From positions 145,496,057 to 145,560,056 of the forward strand of contig NC_062219.1 of the NCBI RefSeq assembly GCF_902686445.1: a stretch of DNA of 64,000 bases, in the 5' to 3' direction. Positions 44,240 to 55,412 of this stretch are shown here, piece after piece. Made by a program: the position numbers and the translations under genes. Below the pieces are notes generated by a model. The model was given only the letters and a program-made list of their open reading frames with translations, did no database searches and was not told the origin of the DNA. Source of the stretch: Sciurus carolinensis. Taxonomy: Eukaryota; Chordata; Mammalia; Rodentia; Sciuridae. Within the stretch, counting starts at the first letter, position 1; each line of letters begins with the position of its first letter.

Positions 44240-46335
44240 AATACAGGCTCTTTGCATAGAGGCTGGCTATATATAATAAAGCCAGAGAAATCACGTTGGG
44301 GGATGGATTTTAACATGTTGAATTGAATCAAACCAGGCACTTAGCTTGTAAGTTTAGCTTTCTCTGGCAATTTGTGGGTACAAATATATGGGCTGACTAG
44401 AGGTCAGTGTGGGGACGTGGGCTGTCCTGTTTTGGGAAATCTGGCCAAGGATGCCCAACATTAAGCACCAGCAGTTTTAACCAGAGTTAAAACAATAAAG
44501 AAGTTTTCATCATTAGTAGTTCATCTCATAACCAAACCTCAGCTGCTATTGGCAGGGTTAATTTTCCAGTTTCTGATCTATGAATCTTTAGTTTTATTTT
44601 GGTCCAAACTCAAGTTTCCTTCCAGTTTCATAAGTTTCTTGCTTAAGTGTATAATACAATGCAAACTATGGTTGATACCCTAATGCACAAAGCTCTCCAT
44701 TAGCAGTGTGGTACACAACTACAAATTTATCAGCATATTTTGCTGTTGTATTATTTTGAATGGCACCCTCCTTGCCCCCAAAGCAATAATATGTTGATTG
44801 CAAACTATTTCCCTTACCAAATATACTTCTTCCCACAGAGAACTGCTACCATGGAAATCTGTGCAATAGATTCATTTTTGTGGCATTGCATATCAAATTT
44901 GACAACATAATTTTGACATTTGGTAAAAGTACATCTTTGCCTACATCTTCATAAGGAGACTTGCTTAATAGCATTTTTCTCAAATGTTCCTGCAGTACAT
45001 ATTTTATGATGACATCAAAAATGGGGGGGGATGTCTTGGGGATGTCTTGTTTTTGGTTTTCCTTTGTGTGTTTTTAAACACCTGAAGAAAGAGTTTCCAC
45101 AAAGTTAAAAAGGCACCTGAAGGAAGGTTCTGACTTAAAAAAAGGATTTTTAACTCCATACGGTATTCAAAACTATCAGTTCAGTGACAATGGCCGATCT
45201 CTCTCCTGCAGTGCCCCTTCCGCACACATTCCCTCACATACGCTCTGATGCCAAGCTCCTTTGGAAAGAGCTCTCTGAATTGGATTCATGAGAAACAAAT
45301 TGGACCTATTTCACTCCAAGAAATTGGAACCACATATAATAAAATAATGCCAAATTATGCTTGGAACTAGGATATGCTTGGTTCCGATTTCTTGTGACAA
45401 AATAGTTCCAGATTACAGCTGAAGTGTACAATGTGGAATAAATCCTTTCTTATTTTTAGATATTACAAATATCTCTAGCATTGTGTTACAGGCAAAAAAA
45501 AAAGTTCTTAGCTTCACGTTGGGTCCTCACCCTGTTCCTCTTCCCTAAAGGATGAGATGTTGTATGAAAGGACACCATTCAAAGGTGCTTACCTATTGAG
45601 GTCACAAAAGATCTTATTTTAAAATGGTTTCATAGTTCATACCAAAGCTTAAAATCCAGGTAGTTTCATTATGGGACTCCAGTGAATTCCTCTAAAATAT
45701 CTACTGAACTCAATGTTAGTAGCTTACTGTTGACAAAATAATCTGTTATTTTACTCTCTATTCAAATGTAATTGCCTCAAAGTTACTTCTATTTTCCTCC
45801 CATATGTGAAGGGATGTCGAGGGAGGCCTGCTTCTCAGTTCCTTAACAAGTAAAACTTCGCATTAGTACATCTCTCTGCTCATTCTTTGGCATGCCGATA
45901 GATCTGCTGTTCTATTAATTACTCAGAAAGCATATTTTAATCAGTCATTTTTTGAAAACACCTATCACTGGAGGTGTTGATATGTTCAGTCTACATATCC
46001 TGACTCATTCTCTGGTATTTTTCACTATTTTGGACTCAAACAAAAGGCTAAATAGAAGTAATAGCCTCCATTGGTTTGGGCCAAGATATTGGCAGAGAAG
46101 CCCTTTGACCCAAACATGTGTTGGGAGCAGTGAACGGGAGCGCTAGTTTATCACATATCTCTCCACTTATCCCTTCTGGATTCATCTGGCCAGTCAGTCA
46201 TCTTAATTTCCTAATGAATTTCAAAATAAGTTGCAAATCTACTCCTAAACACACATGCATAGCATCAAAGAATGCTTGTTCTTTGTCAAAGCAATGGAAG
46301 CTGAGGGTTAGAAAGGACCTACTGGTGCCAATGCA
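44240..46335. other. Repeat-poor AT-rich stretch with a long imperfect palindrome
   Basis: About 2.1 kb with no recognised transposon or exon. It contains an 8-base G run near 45024 and the palindrome at 45297-45414. Low repeat density in an otherwise repeat-rich window makes it a candidate for constraint, though conservation cannot be measured here. Confidence 0.4.
45297..45414. repeat. Long imperfect inverted repeat (hairpin-forming)
   Basis: The left arm 45297-45332 pairs with the right arm 45379-45414 at 27 of 36 ungapped positions by my count. The inner 16 bases (CAAGAAATTGGAACCA against TGGTTCCGATTTCTTG) have one mismatch. The 46-base centre is AT-rich. It could be the relic of a palindromic DNA element or a small-RNA-like hairpin. 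No family is recognised. Confidence 0.75.
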
Positions 46336-46339
46336 GAGG

Positions 46340-47195
46340 ATGAAAAGAGGCTCAGAAGCTGGGGACAGACGGCATCTGTACAAAGGTCCAGAGAGAGAGA
46401 GGAGGAGGGCCTGGACCAGGACAGGGATTGAGCAGGTGGAAAGCAGGAGACAAACAGAAATGATGGCTCTTGCTTGATCTGATGTAGGGAACAGGATGAG
46501 GAAGTGGGAGTATAATTCATAGTAACCCCCAAATTTCTACCTTGAGCAACAGGCGCACTGTAGGCTTGAATGCTTATTTAGGAAATGACATTAGAACAGG
46601 GAAACATTTGTGGGGGGAGGCTGTAAGTTGAATTTTGGATATGATGTTGGGGTAGCCCTGAGACTTCCAGATAAACTACCCAGTACATAGTAGGATAGAG
46701 GGGTCTCTGTTAGAGATACAGATCAGAGAGTGTAGCATTCATGGAGTGTTACAAGCTTTTATCTAGAGAAAGAGAGTTTGCATCCCAGAAACAAAAACAG
46801 CTTGAAGCAGAACATGGATTTAAAGGGTAGGTGAAGAAGAGATGCCCATCAAAGAATTTGAGAAGCAGCGGTTGGTGAGGAACAGAGGAGAACTAGAGAA
46901 AAATGGGGTCTTGGAAGTAAAGGAAGGAGACAGTTGGAAGAAAAGGAACCTATCAACAGTATAAAACACTGAGAAGTCCAGAAGGCAATGAAACCGAGAA
47001 GAGCCTCTGGGATTTGGCAACTTGAGGTTGATAATGACCTTGGCAGAAAACGGTTTTCCTGACACTGGAGAAATGGAAGCCAAATTTCAGGGGGTTGAAG
47101 ATGGAATGACAGATGAGGTCATGGACATAGTATTGAAGACTGGCTGTTCTAGAAATCTGGCCATGAGAGGAAGGAGAGAGGTCAGGCATACGTAT
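46340..47195 (-). mobile_element. LINE-2 ORF2 segment, antisense (long copy)
   Basis: Ordered matches to the antisense mammalian L2 ORF2 run across about 850 bp. They include AACCCCCAAATTTCTACCTT with GAGCAACAGG, GTTGAATTTTGGATATGATG, AGTCCAGAAGGCAATG, GATTTGGCAACTTGAGGTTG with ATAATGACCTTGGCAGAAAA, and finally GGAAGGAGAGAG. It has no intact reverse-transcriptase frame. It is the longest L2 relic in the window. Confidence 0.7.
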
Positions 47196-47384
47196 TTAGA
47201 GGACCATGCAGCTTCATGCAAGGATTTGCTCCAAAGCAACACACCTTGACCACACATGTCTGTATGATTAAGCCAAAGCCTAAACTCCACTGCCTGGCAC
47301 TGCCACTTCTGTTGGTGGGTACAGGATCTTCCTGGCAATATGTGATCTCCTACATAGAACTGCACCACGCACCAAATTCAATCT

Positions 47385-47485
47385 CACAACAGACACCATT
47401 TAGCAAATCTCTTCATCTCATGGTTGAAGACTCTAAGGTCAAAAGAGGGTGAGTAGCTCAAGGTCATGCACAGAAGTAGCTGGGA
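47385..47485 (-). mobile_element. MIR fragment, antisense
   Basis: CTCATGGTTGAAGACTCTAA, GGTGAGTAGCTCAAGGTCAT and AGAAGTAGCTGGGAAAGAAG are consistent with the antisense MIR core. Confidence 0.5.
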
Positions 47486-50035
47486 AAGAAGTCCATTGGA
47501 GGCCTTCACAGAGAGTTCGCCAATAAGGAGAAAGGTTTCGTTCCAACTCAATTACATGAAAATTCCTATCTGAGAAGCCTTAATCAATGAATTTCCTACA
47601 TGTGCCTCATTGCAATGTGGTCACCTCTCTCTCCCTCTGTGTGTGTAAAACAAAACAACCTCTACATTTGCTTCCAAATTAGAATTGCTTTGTGGGTACC
47701 CAACTTTAGGACAATATGGTTTTTCCAATTCCTCTCACCTCTTTACTTGGCTCATTCCTACCCTAGTTAATATAAAATGAGAGTATCTGCGTGCTACTAG
47801 AGGAGGACTTTTTCTGATGTGTCTTGCCTATCAGTAGCCATGTGCTGCAAAGTTTCCAAAGAAGAATGCCTGTGGCCCCCAAATAGTTGCAGGAGTAGTC
47901 TCCTATGGGTATATTTTAGGTTTCAGGTGATGAAGAGATATGTACCAAACCTGTAACCTGTTCAGTTTTCTGGTCCTACTTCGCCCATTCCTTCGCCCAA
48001 TTCTTATAATTAGCTATGCTTAAAGCCCTTTAGAACACCTCACGCCAGGTCAAGGGAGTTGCCCTACGCAGAGAACGAGAAGTCACCTAATTTCAGGGCA
48101 AGTGACATTCCATACAGAAACTCTACTTAGTTTCCCCTAAAGTTATCTTTTCTCTTGTTATTTGGAAAGCACAGTAATTTTCCACTTATTCTCCACTGAT
48201 GGAAAACAGATTTGTCTGAAACCTAAAGAAAGCTCCATTTTGCATTGGTGTTTCTCTTATTTATTTATTTTTTTTCCTAGTCGACCACTACAATCACTTG
48301 GCTATGCACGCCTATATTGAACTTGGCTCTGCTCTGTACCACACTTGCAAAAATGTTCTTTTCTAGACGTGGCGAGAAAAAGCCTCGACAAGCTGAACTA
48401 ATACCATCTGCCTCTCCAAAACGCCTTAATTGTATTGGCAAAAAGAGCATTTCTTATTTTTTAAAGCCAACTGTAACTGGATTGTTGGAGCAGTACCGTT
48501 AAAAGGATAATGACAGTGTTAGCCTCAAATAGATTTTCTTAAAATAATTGCTTTCCCCTGTGAGCGCGGGCAGGGTGCTCATCAAATTCTGTTGGGGTCA
48601 GCAGGTTCTTTGATGCTGCCCACCGGAACTTTGTCTTTCTGACCCACTCCCCCCTTTTTTCTTATTGACACTCACCCCAGTTTGAGTTAGCTGTTGACAC
48701 TTGTGTTGGTAGTGGGTCAGAGCTCAATCGTTTCTTTTTTTTCAATTGTGCATAGGTAGCTTTCTCGGTGGATCAGTGGTGACTGCTTCTCTGCTTAGTT
48801 TTGAGGGAAACCTTTGCATTCAGGGAGCCAAACAAATAGGATTTTAAGGACATCACCATTCCCCAAATTGTAGGCTGGCAATCACCATCTGCACCTTCCA
48901 CCTTCATACCTAGGACGGGTGGTAATGACCTTGGTGAAGAGGGGGAGGTCTCCAGCCCCTTCTGAGAGAGGGTGGAGTCCAGATGGCCCAGGCTGCCCAC
49001 CCAGGCTGTTATTCTGGGGGCTGGAGAGTAGGGAGCCTGTGAATGTAAAGCAAGAGGGAACTGAAGCTTGTCTCTGAAAACAAAAGGAAGGTACTAGAAT
49101 GAAGGGAAGTCCAAAACATGAAGCCAAAGGTACTTATTTGGCAGAGAACTGCAGAGAAGCTCTTAAGGAGAGGAAGAGAACTTAAAGATCCTCCCGGAGA
49201 CAAATGTGTGCAGACAGGGCATTTTACAATCAGCCGCCTTTCACTCTTTGGGCCAGGAGGAGGCTATTTCAGGAATCGGTTTATACAGGAGAAAGACGGG
49301 AGTCCATAGTCATTGTTTTATTTTATGCCCCGATACAAACTGCTCCCTGAATTGTCACAGAACACGCTGATATCTCTGTGAACCCAAGAGCTCCACAGTG
49401 GTATACATATAGTCAGAGTTTGGAAGGCATTTGCTTCATTTCATTGACGTTGGACTTCAGTTCAGCTAATGTCATTGGATTGACAGACCACCTTGTCAAA
49501 TCCACCCAAAGTTATTAAACTAATGGTTTATCTAATGGAATACCACGTTGTTCTCTCTTTGCCGCTGTTTAGAATTACATTCTAAACACAGGATCAGGTC
49601 TGCGAGTACTTGGTTTCTCCCTTAAGTGATGCATGGAGAATGGATGAAGGCAAATTGAAACACTTTTCCGCTATGTTACCTTCTCAACCCATTTGTTTAC
49701 AATTTATCAACCACTTATATGGGTTACAAAGAAAATCCACTGCGATTTATTGCTTGGAGAGATGATGCAGAGAGTTGGAGGGAGAATCACTAATAAATTG
49801 ATGGAGAATCGCTTTGTTAATACAGAGTGCTATTGAAATGCATAACAAGAAGTAGCCTCTTTAAGGTCACTCGCCCAACAAGTGACTAGAACTCTGGATG
49901 CCTCTTCAAGCAGCAGACCTGACTCACAAAGCCTGAGTGGAGTACTTCTTTACCCCCACTTGGTTACTCCAGAAGGGCTCCCCACTTATTTTCAGGCAGC
50001 AGATTAGGTTCAGTTCACAAAGTAAAACAAGAAAT
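47486..50035. other. Single-copy stretch, no gene recognised
   Basis: About 2.5 kb with mainly AT-rich sequence. A possible antisense MIR remnant lies at about 49854-49925. Open frames such as 48317-48502 have no domain. No promoter or splice pattern was identified. Confidence 0.4.
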
Positions 50036-50039
50036 AGAC

Positions 50040-50185
50040 CAGAGCTTCTCCAGCGTGAGCGTGCAGACAAATCACCTGGGATCTTGTTAAAAAGAAAGTT
50101 GCATTTGATAAATCTTGGGCGGGACCTGAGATGCTGCATTTCTAATAAACTTCCAGGCCATGCCCATGCTGCGGGTCCAAAATGA
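50040..50185 (+). mobile_element. MER5A-like hAT-Charlie MITE
   Basis: GCTTCTCCAGCGTGAGCGTG, AAATCACCTGGGATCTTGTT, GGGCGGGACCTGAGATGCTG, ATTTCTAATAAACTTCCAGG and CATGCTGCGGGTCC follow the MER5A consensus from end to end, more complete than the copy at 1108-1197. Terminal repeats are eroded. Confidence 0.8.
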
Positions 50186-50669
50186 TGCTCCCATCAAAAG
50201 CTCAGGGAGAAGCCCCGAGAATCCCTTAGCCATTAGGACTTGAATAGCTGGCACAGACCCTCTCTGAAGGAAGATAACATTGTTTGCTTATTTGTTTAGT
50301 GTCCAAGATTCAAAAAAGAAAGCATCCAGGTGGAGATCCTTAGAAGGCAAACAGATGTCGAATCAGAGTTTAGGCAAAGAGTGGGCTGTGAGTATTTTGG
50401 GAATGACATATACGTGTCAGTGATGGCATGAGTGCATAGGTAGTTAAACTCATGGGTAAATAGACGAAATACAGATGGAAGACCTCCAGCTTCTCAGCTC
50501 AGGCCACAACATCATAGACGATCCTTGCAAAGCCCCATTTTTGAGATTTAAAAAAACGAATCCATTCATTCACTTTGGTCTCCATTCTCCCTACCACAAG
50601 CATGTGTTTGAGGCACGTTCTTCTGCTTTGGTAGTTGTTCTTATATATTGTATCTTATTTCATGTGCAT

Positions 50670-51215
50670 ATTGGTTTTTTGTTTTTTATTGAGGTGCTAC
50701 ACACATACGGTCAAGTGAAACGATCTTAATCATGAAGGTTGCGAATTTGCACATATGCATACACCTACATAAGCAAAACCCAAGTCAAGACATAGAATGT
50801 TGTTCTGCAGCTCCAAGCATGTGTTTTTAATTTACACAAGTGACATCATGCAACAGAGATGCTTGGGTTTCTCACGTCATTCCACAGCATGTGTTCAAGG
50901 TTGGTGGATGCTGCTATGTCTACATATTTGCTTCCAACTGCTTCGTACTGGCCCCATTGTGCATAAACGACATTTCATTTGACCTTTCCCAATGAAGGAC
51001 TTCAAAATTGCTTCCAACTTTCTTCACCACAAATAATGCTCAAATGGACATCCTCATTTGTGTTCTCTTATGAACCCATATAAGTGGTTATTTTTTTTTC
51101 TGGAATTCATAACCAGGAGAGAGCCTACTGAGTTCCAGGGTCTATGCATACTTATCTGAATGAATCAATGCCAGAGTGCTTTCTGGAAAGATTCCTCTTA
51201 TCTGCCCTTGCAAAT
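50670..51215 (-). mobile_element. L1M-type LINE-1 3' fragment, antisense
   Basis: TTTTTTATTGAGGTGCTACA, ACATAGAATGTTGTTC, CAAGGTTGGTGGATGCTGC, TTGCTTCCAACTTTCTTC, ACCCATATAAGTGG and TGCTTTCTGGAAAG match the antisense end of ORF2 and the 3' UTR of an old L1M element in order. It is highly diverged. Confidence 0.6.
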
Positions 51216-51344
51216 TCTTTTTTCTGGAGTCATACTTAGGTTTCTTTTGAGTGTCCCTTGCATTAAAGTGGACTCAAGGCAGCCAGGTTCAGTTAGGGCT
51301 CCCTGTAGATGTTGTGTATGAATGGGAAATCTTTCATTCACAGA

Positions 51345-51440
51345 AAAAATTCCTTATTAAGCACCCACAATGTGCTAGGTTTTTATCTAGGGACTGAGAA
51401 TATAGCTGAGAAGAAGGTAACACCTCAGCCCCAGACAATT
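51345..51440 (-). mobile_element. L2 3' end, antisense
   Basis: TTATTAAGCACCCACAATGT, GCTAGGTTTTTATCTAGGGA and CTGAGAATATAGCTGAGAAG correspond to the antisense L2 3' end. Confidence 0.6.
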
Positions 51441-51831
51441 TATAGTAGTTAAAGCCATTCAGTTGTTGACATCACTGAGAGGGATTGGGAAGCCAAAAAC
51501 CAGGGAAAGAATGTTTAAAACAAAACAAAACAAAAATTGTTCTGAGAGGTGTGAAGACAACAGGAGAAAGAGACAGAACCCTTGCCCCTTGTTCCTGCCA
51601 TTTAGCATGTCTAGAAGCCCATCCCCTCGGTCCAGAGTCCAAGAAACCCCAAATCCTCCCGCCCACTGCTCTGCCCACACTCCTAGAACAGCGGTTCTCA
51701 AGCTTTCTGGTTTGGGTGACTTTTACAGACGTAAAACTATTAAGAACCAAAGTGTTTTTATTTGCTGCATCACATCTGTCTATCACCATAACATAAATAA
51801 AGCTGAAGAAGTTTCTAAATATTTTTAAATT

Positions 51832-51911
51832 TTTTTGCAGTGGTGTGGTAGGGGTTGTATCCAGGGCCTTCAGCAAGCTAGGCAAGTACTCTACCATGGA
51901 GCTAGGCCCCC
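51832..51911 (-). mobile_element. ID SINE, antisense, inside the Charlie element
   Basis: A short T run, then GGGGTTGTATCCAGGGCCTT, GCAAGCTAGGCAAGTACTCT and ACCATGGAGCTAGGCCCCCA form an antisense ID core. CTTCTAAATAT follows at about 51916-51926, and a similar TTTCTAAATAT precedes the element at about 51811-51821, which could be the target duplication. Confidence 0.75.
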
Positions 51912-51940
51912 AGACTTCTAAATATCTATTAACTCAATCA

Positions 51941-51976
51941 AAAAGAAAGAAAGAAAGAAAAGAAAAGAAAGAAACG
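51941..51976 (+). repeat. (AAAG)n microsatellite
   Basis: A run of AAAG units, with AAAAG variants, lying shortly after the antisense ID SINE. Confidence 0.9.
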
Positions 51977-52104
51977 TATGTAATCCCAGAAAAATATTTT
52001 ACAAAAAATAGTTTCTTCCAAAATGAAAAAAAATAACAATAGTGGCAATATTTTGTATTTTTGCAAATTTATTTTAACATCTTGCATGTCTCTTTCATGT
52101 TCTT

Positions 52105-52282
52105 TTATTTTTCCCAGTACTGAAGATTGAGTCCAGGGGTCCTCTACCACTGAGCCACATCCAAAGTCTTTTTCGATTTATTATTTTGAGACAAGGTCTC
52201 ACTAAGTTGTTGAGGCTGGCCTCGAACTTACAATCCTGCCTCAGCCTCTCGAGTCACACAGTCGTGTGCCACCAAACCCCAC
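52105..52282 (-). mobile_element. MEN composite SINE, antisense, inside the Charlie element
   Basis: TACTGAAGATTGAGTCCAGG, CTACCACTGAGCCACATCC, then TTTGAGACAAGGTCTCACTA, GAGGCTGGCCTCGAACTTAC and CTGCCTCAGCCTCTCGAG show the ID and B1-like halves. Charlie sequence resumes after it at about 52290. Confidence 0.88.
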
Positions 52283-53009
52283 TTCTTCTACCTCTGAATA
52301 GAAAACAGCTAACTGGATCTCATATCTGTCTCTTCATTCAATCTTTTGTGATATGTTGCTGTAGTTGAAGTATATGAAGAAAATTCTGTCACACTTATAG
52401 TATAATGAGCAAAGGGTATGTTTTAATAATCTTTTCAGATAATTGTGGACATTCCTTTTTCATGCTAACTCAAACTGGAAAAGTGATTGTCTCTTAAAAG
52501 TTATTTGTGATGTGGAATCTGAAACATTATCAGTAAACTTTTCATACTTTATTACATTAAAATCCATTGATCTATCTTGCGCTTTGAATGGATTTTTTTA
52601 CCTACTTATGATTTTATGACATCGAGCACTAACCATTTAGAAAATATCGATTCACTGAGTTATATAGAACTTTCAATGTTGACACATTTATTATGGAATA
52701 TACATATACTTTAAAATCCCATACATTCATATTACCAACAATTTCATCAGAAAAGTCTTCAAGTATTGAGAAACTGTCAAGTTCATGGTAGTGAATACAA
52801 GTTTTCCCAGAATCCTATTTTTTTTTTTTAATTTCGAAGCTAGAATTTTCTAATCAGTAACAAAAATGTCAGTTGTTTTCCTTGAAGAGAGAGACTCACT
52901 TTGTTCATTTCCAAGGAAATGTTTGGCAAATACCCAAGTCAGAATAACTATAGTTTACCTGTCAGTCATTGTGATGAATAGAAAACATACTTGATCACCA
53001 CTATACCAC

Positions 53010-53819
53010 CCTAAAAATGTATTCACTTCCCAGGCTCCAGAACCTGTGGATATTACCTTTTGCAGCAAAAGATGTGATTACGTTAAGGACCATGAGAAGA
53101 GAGCCTGCTCCTGGGTTATCTAGGCAGGACCTAAATCCAATGATAGGTCCCTTAAAAGAAAGAGGCAGAGAGAAATTTGGGACCAATAGGAGATCACCCG
53201 GGGACCCAAACAAAAGAAGATCATGTGAAGATGAAGTTAGATTGAACTGATGCTGCCTCAGGGGCAAAAGACCACCAAAGCACACCAACCACCACCAAAA
53301 ACTAGGAGAGGTGAGAAGCAGATTCTCCCCCACAGCCTCAGAGAGAGCGTGACCCCTCCAACACCTTGATCTTGGACTCCTGGCCTTCAGAACTGGGAGA
53401 GAATACATTTCTGTTGTTTTGAGGCAACCAGCCTGTTAGGGGCAGTTGTGGCTCGGATAGCTCCCAGGAAAACGCTCCACAGACACGAGGTCTCACACAA
53501 GGGACTTTATTTTTTATGCAGACAACTCACGTCCACTCAGGGGAAAAGAAAGAAGAAAAAAGCAAGATGGCGCATGGCCTCTCCCAGATATTGGAATCTC
53601 GTGGGTTCGGAGGAACCAATAGCATATTAGGACGTAACGTGGGAGGCAGGAAGATTACGGCAGCATAAGCCGGAAATTCCTGTAACAGGAGAGGCGGGCA
53701 TAACGCAGATTGACAGGTGGTTGGGAAGCGGGAAATTCCTATAAAGGGAGAGAAAGGTGGCTTTATACCTTACACAGCCTATGGTGATTTGTGAGAGCAA
53801 CCAAAAAAAATAAGATAGT
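53010..53819 (+). mobile_element. MLT1-type LTR, split by a younger solo LTR
   Basis: Part one (to 53433) reads AACCTGTGGATATTACC, GATGTGATTACGTTAAGG, CTAAATCCAATGATAGGTCC, CACCTTGATCTTGGACTCC and TTCTGTTGTTTTGAGGCAAC. Part two (from 53775) is CAGCCTATGGTGATTTGTGA, then AAAAAAAATAAGAT. The two parts join into one standard LTR end when the insertion at 53434-53774 is removed. It lies inside the hAT-Charlie element. Confidence 0.75.
53434..53774 (-). mobile_element. Solo LTR of an endogenous retrovirus, antisense, 5-bp TSD
   Basis: On its own (minus) strand the 341-bp element runs from TGTAAGG to CTAACA, so it has TG...CA ends. CAGCC at 53429-53433 and 53775-53779 is a 5-bp target duplication. 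It has a TATA-like GGTATAAAG near its start, a CTTTATAGG motif, and an AATAAA signal within GCATAAAAAATAAAGTCC about 70 bp before its end. That order is consistent with a promoter/polyadenylation LTR. No coding region is attached. I do not recognise the family. Confidence 0.85.
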
Positions 53820-54469
53820 CTATTTTCAGGTGAAAACTGGTGTTCCTCGAAAAGGCTACTGGTGTAGCTAGTGATTCTAATAATCACACAATCACTCTTC
53901 CCCAGATAGCCATTGTTTTTCAATATGGCGTGTCAGTGTTGTTGAAGCACAATTCACTCCATCACTCAAAATATTCAAAAGAGAAGCTCTCACAAGTTAA
54001 GACTTAACGAAGTAAGAATTTGTAATGTTTCATCAAGGACACTTTTAAACCGGTATTTCTGGTCAAGAATTCCATGACCTCTGGTACATTGGGTGCATCT
54101 GCCTTTCTTCATACCGAGTGTCACCTACCCTCACATTTGCCCATCATTGAAAATATCAACACAGAAAAAAAGCCTCAAATATGATTTTAGCATTATTATG
54201 AAAATTGTTTTGACCTCAAAGATCCCCGTTAAGTATCTTGCATTCTCTAGGAGCCTGCAGGCCACATTTTGAGAACTGCTAAGACAAATAGAGCAAGACA
54301 CTAATGGCAAAATCTAGGTGATATTTACTAACTTTTTCTATATTTCTGAAATTTTTTTCATAATGAAATGTAGAGAGGAAAGTTTTGTGTATAAGTAGGG
54401 GGAAAAAAAGAAAGAAAAGCAATTTTTTAGTTTTAGCTTTAGTTTTTGCCTCACTCCATTTACCTCACC

Positions 54470-54795
54470 TGAGGGAGGAGATTCCTGCCCTTGGCCTGTC
54501 TGGTCTGGCCCTGGGCTGCTCGTCCAGCCTCCTCTCTTGTCCTGTCACCATGCTCTGTCCTTGACTGGCCAACACTGGACAGTCAGAGACACACCAGCTC
54601 CACCATGACCCTTCCTACATTCTTTTGTTTTCTTGAACTGTTTACTCCCTGCTCCAAAATGCTATTCTGTCCCCTCCACCCACCAGGAACAAAATCATTT
54701 AGCCTTCAAGTTTGTGCTCCAGTACTTCCTTCCCTGAGGAACCTTTGCTGCTTCTCCTCACGCTGGCTTTGGACTTCCACTCCTAGAGTTGGACA
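54470..54795 (+). mobile_element. LINE-2 3' part, sense
   Basis: TGGCCTGTCTGGTCTGGCCC, CTTGACTGGCCAACACTGGA, TGCTATTCTGTCCCC, AGCCTTCAAGTTTGTGCTCC and AGTACTTCCTTCCCTGAGGA follow the sense L2 ORF2 end in order. It is diverged. Confidence 0.6.
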
Positions 54796-55152
54796 TCGGC
54801 CCAGGACACTAGCCAACATGGGTCGTTAAAACATAGATGGAATCAATGAAAGAGAGGATGCGGTTAACACAGGTCTCCACGGACAGCATCTTATGTAACA
54901 GGTGACATGTAAATTAATGGCAAGAGTTCCAAATGGAATCGTTCTACGTCCTCAATAAGTATTTTTGCCCTGGACAGGAAAGGTTACTCCGAACAACCAC
55001 AGGCTGATTTGGAGACAGTTGCCTGAAGTTGTAGTTGCAACTTGCAAAATCTCATAGATGAAACGAGACGTGCTAGGGCAGTATTGACTAAGAATGTGTG
55101 GGTCATGTCACTACACAAGTCTTAGGCTTTTTTGTTGTTGTTGACTGTCCTG
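54796..55152. other. Single-copy stretch, nothing recognised
   Basis: About 360 bases with no repeat or exon that I can identify. Confidence 0.5.
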
Positions 55153-55207
55153 GAAGACACCCAGTGCCTCATGCATGCCAGACCAGCACTCTACATCCCC
55201 TGCCCTG
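55153..55207 (-). mobile_element. ID SINE fragment, antisense
   Basis: ACACCCAGTGCCTCATGCAT followed by GCCAGACCAGCACTCTACAT is an antisense ID core lacking both ends. Confidence 0.5.
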
Positions 55208-55248
55208 TTTTGTTGAGGTTTTTGGGTTTTTTTTCTGGTTTTTGGTGG

Positions 55249-55275
55249 GGTGTGTGTGTGTGTGTGTGTGTGTGT
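55249..55275 (+). repeat. (TG)n microsatellite
   Basis: Thirteen TG units followed by TTG-rich sequence, between an ID fragment and a longer ID element. Confidence 0.95.
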
Positions 55276-55284
55276 TGTTTGTTG

Positions 55285-55412
55285 TTTGTTTTAATTATTT
55301 TTGTTTTTGGTGGACACAACCTTTCTTTTATTTTATGTGGTGCTGAGGATGGAACCCAGGGCCTCACACATGCCAGGCAAGTGCTCTACCACTGAGCCAC
55401 AACCCCAGCCCC
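55285..55412 (-). mobile_element. ID SINE with extended 3' tail, antisense
   Basis: TTTTGGTGGACACAACCTTT and TTATTTTATGTGGTGCTGAG precede GGATGGAACCCAGGGCCTC and GCTCTACCACTGAGCC on the plus strand. Read on the minus strand this is an ID core followed by the same GTGTCCA-containing tail as the element at 268-405. Two independent copies show that this tail is part of a distinct ID subfamily. Confidence 0.9.

Larger units (their letters stand above)
51689..54281. mobile_element. hAT-Charlie DNA transposon with nested insertions
   Basis: The left end CAGCGGTTCTCAAGCTTTC and the right end TTTGAGAACTGCTA form the inverted terminal repeats typical of Charlie/MER1-group hAT elements. Between them old Charlie-like sequence (for example AATTGTGGACATTCC, AAATCCATTGATCTATCTTG, GCCATTGTTTTTCAATA) continues across every later insertion. 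About 2.6 kb are spanned, of which roughly 1.5 kb is Charlie. I see no intact transposase frame. The 8-bp target duplication is not recognisable. Confidence 0.75.
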
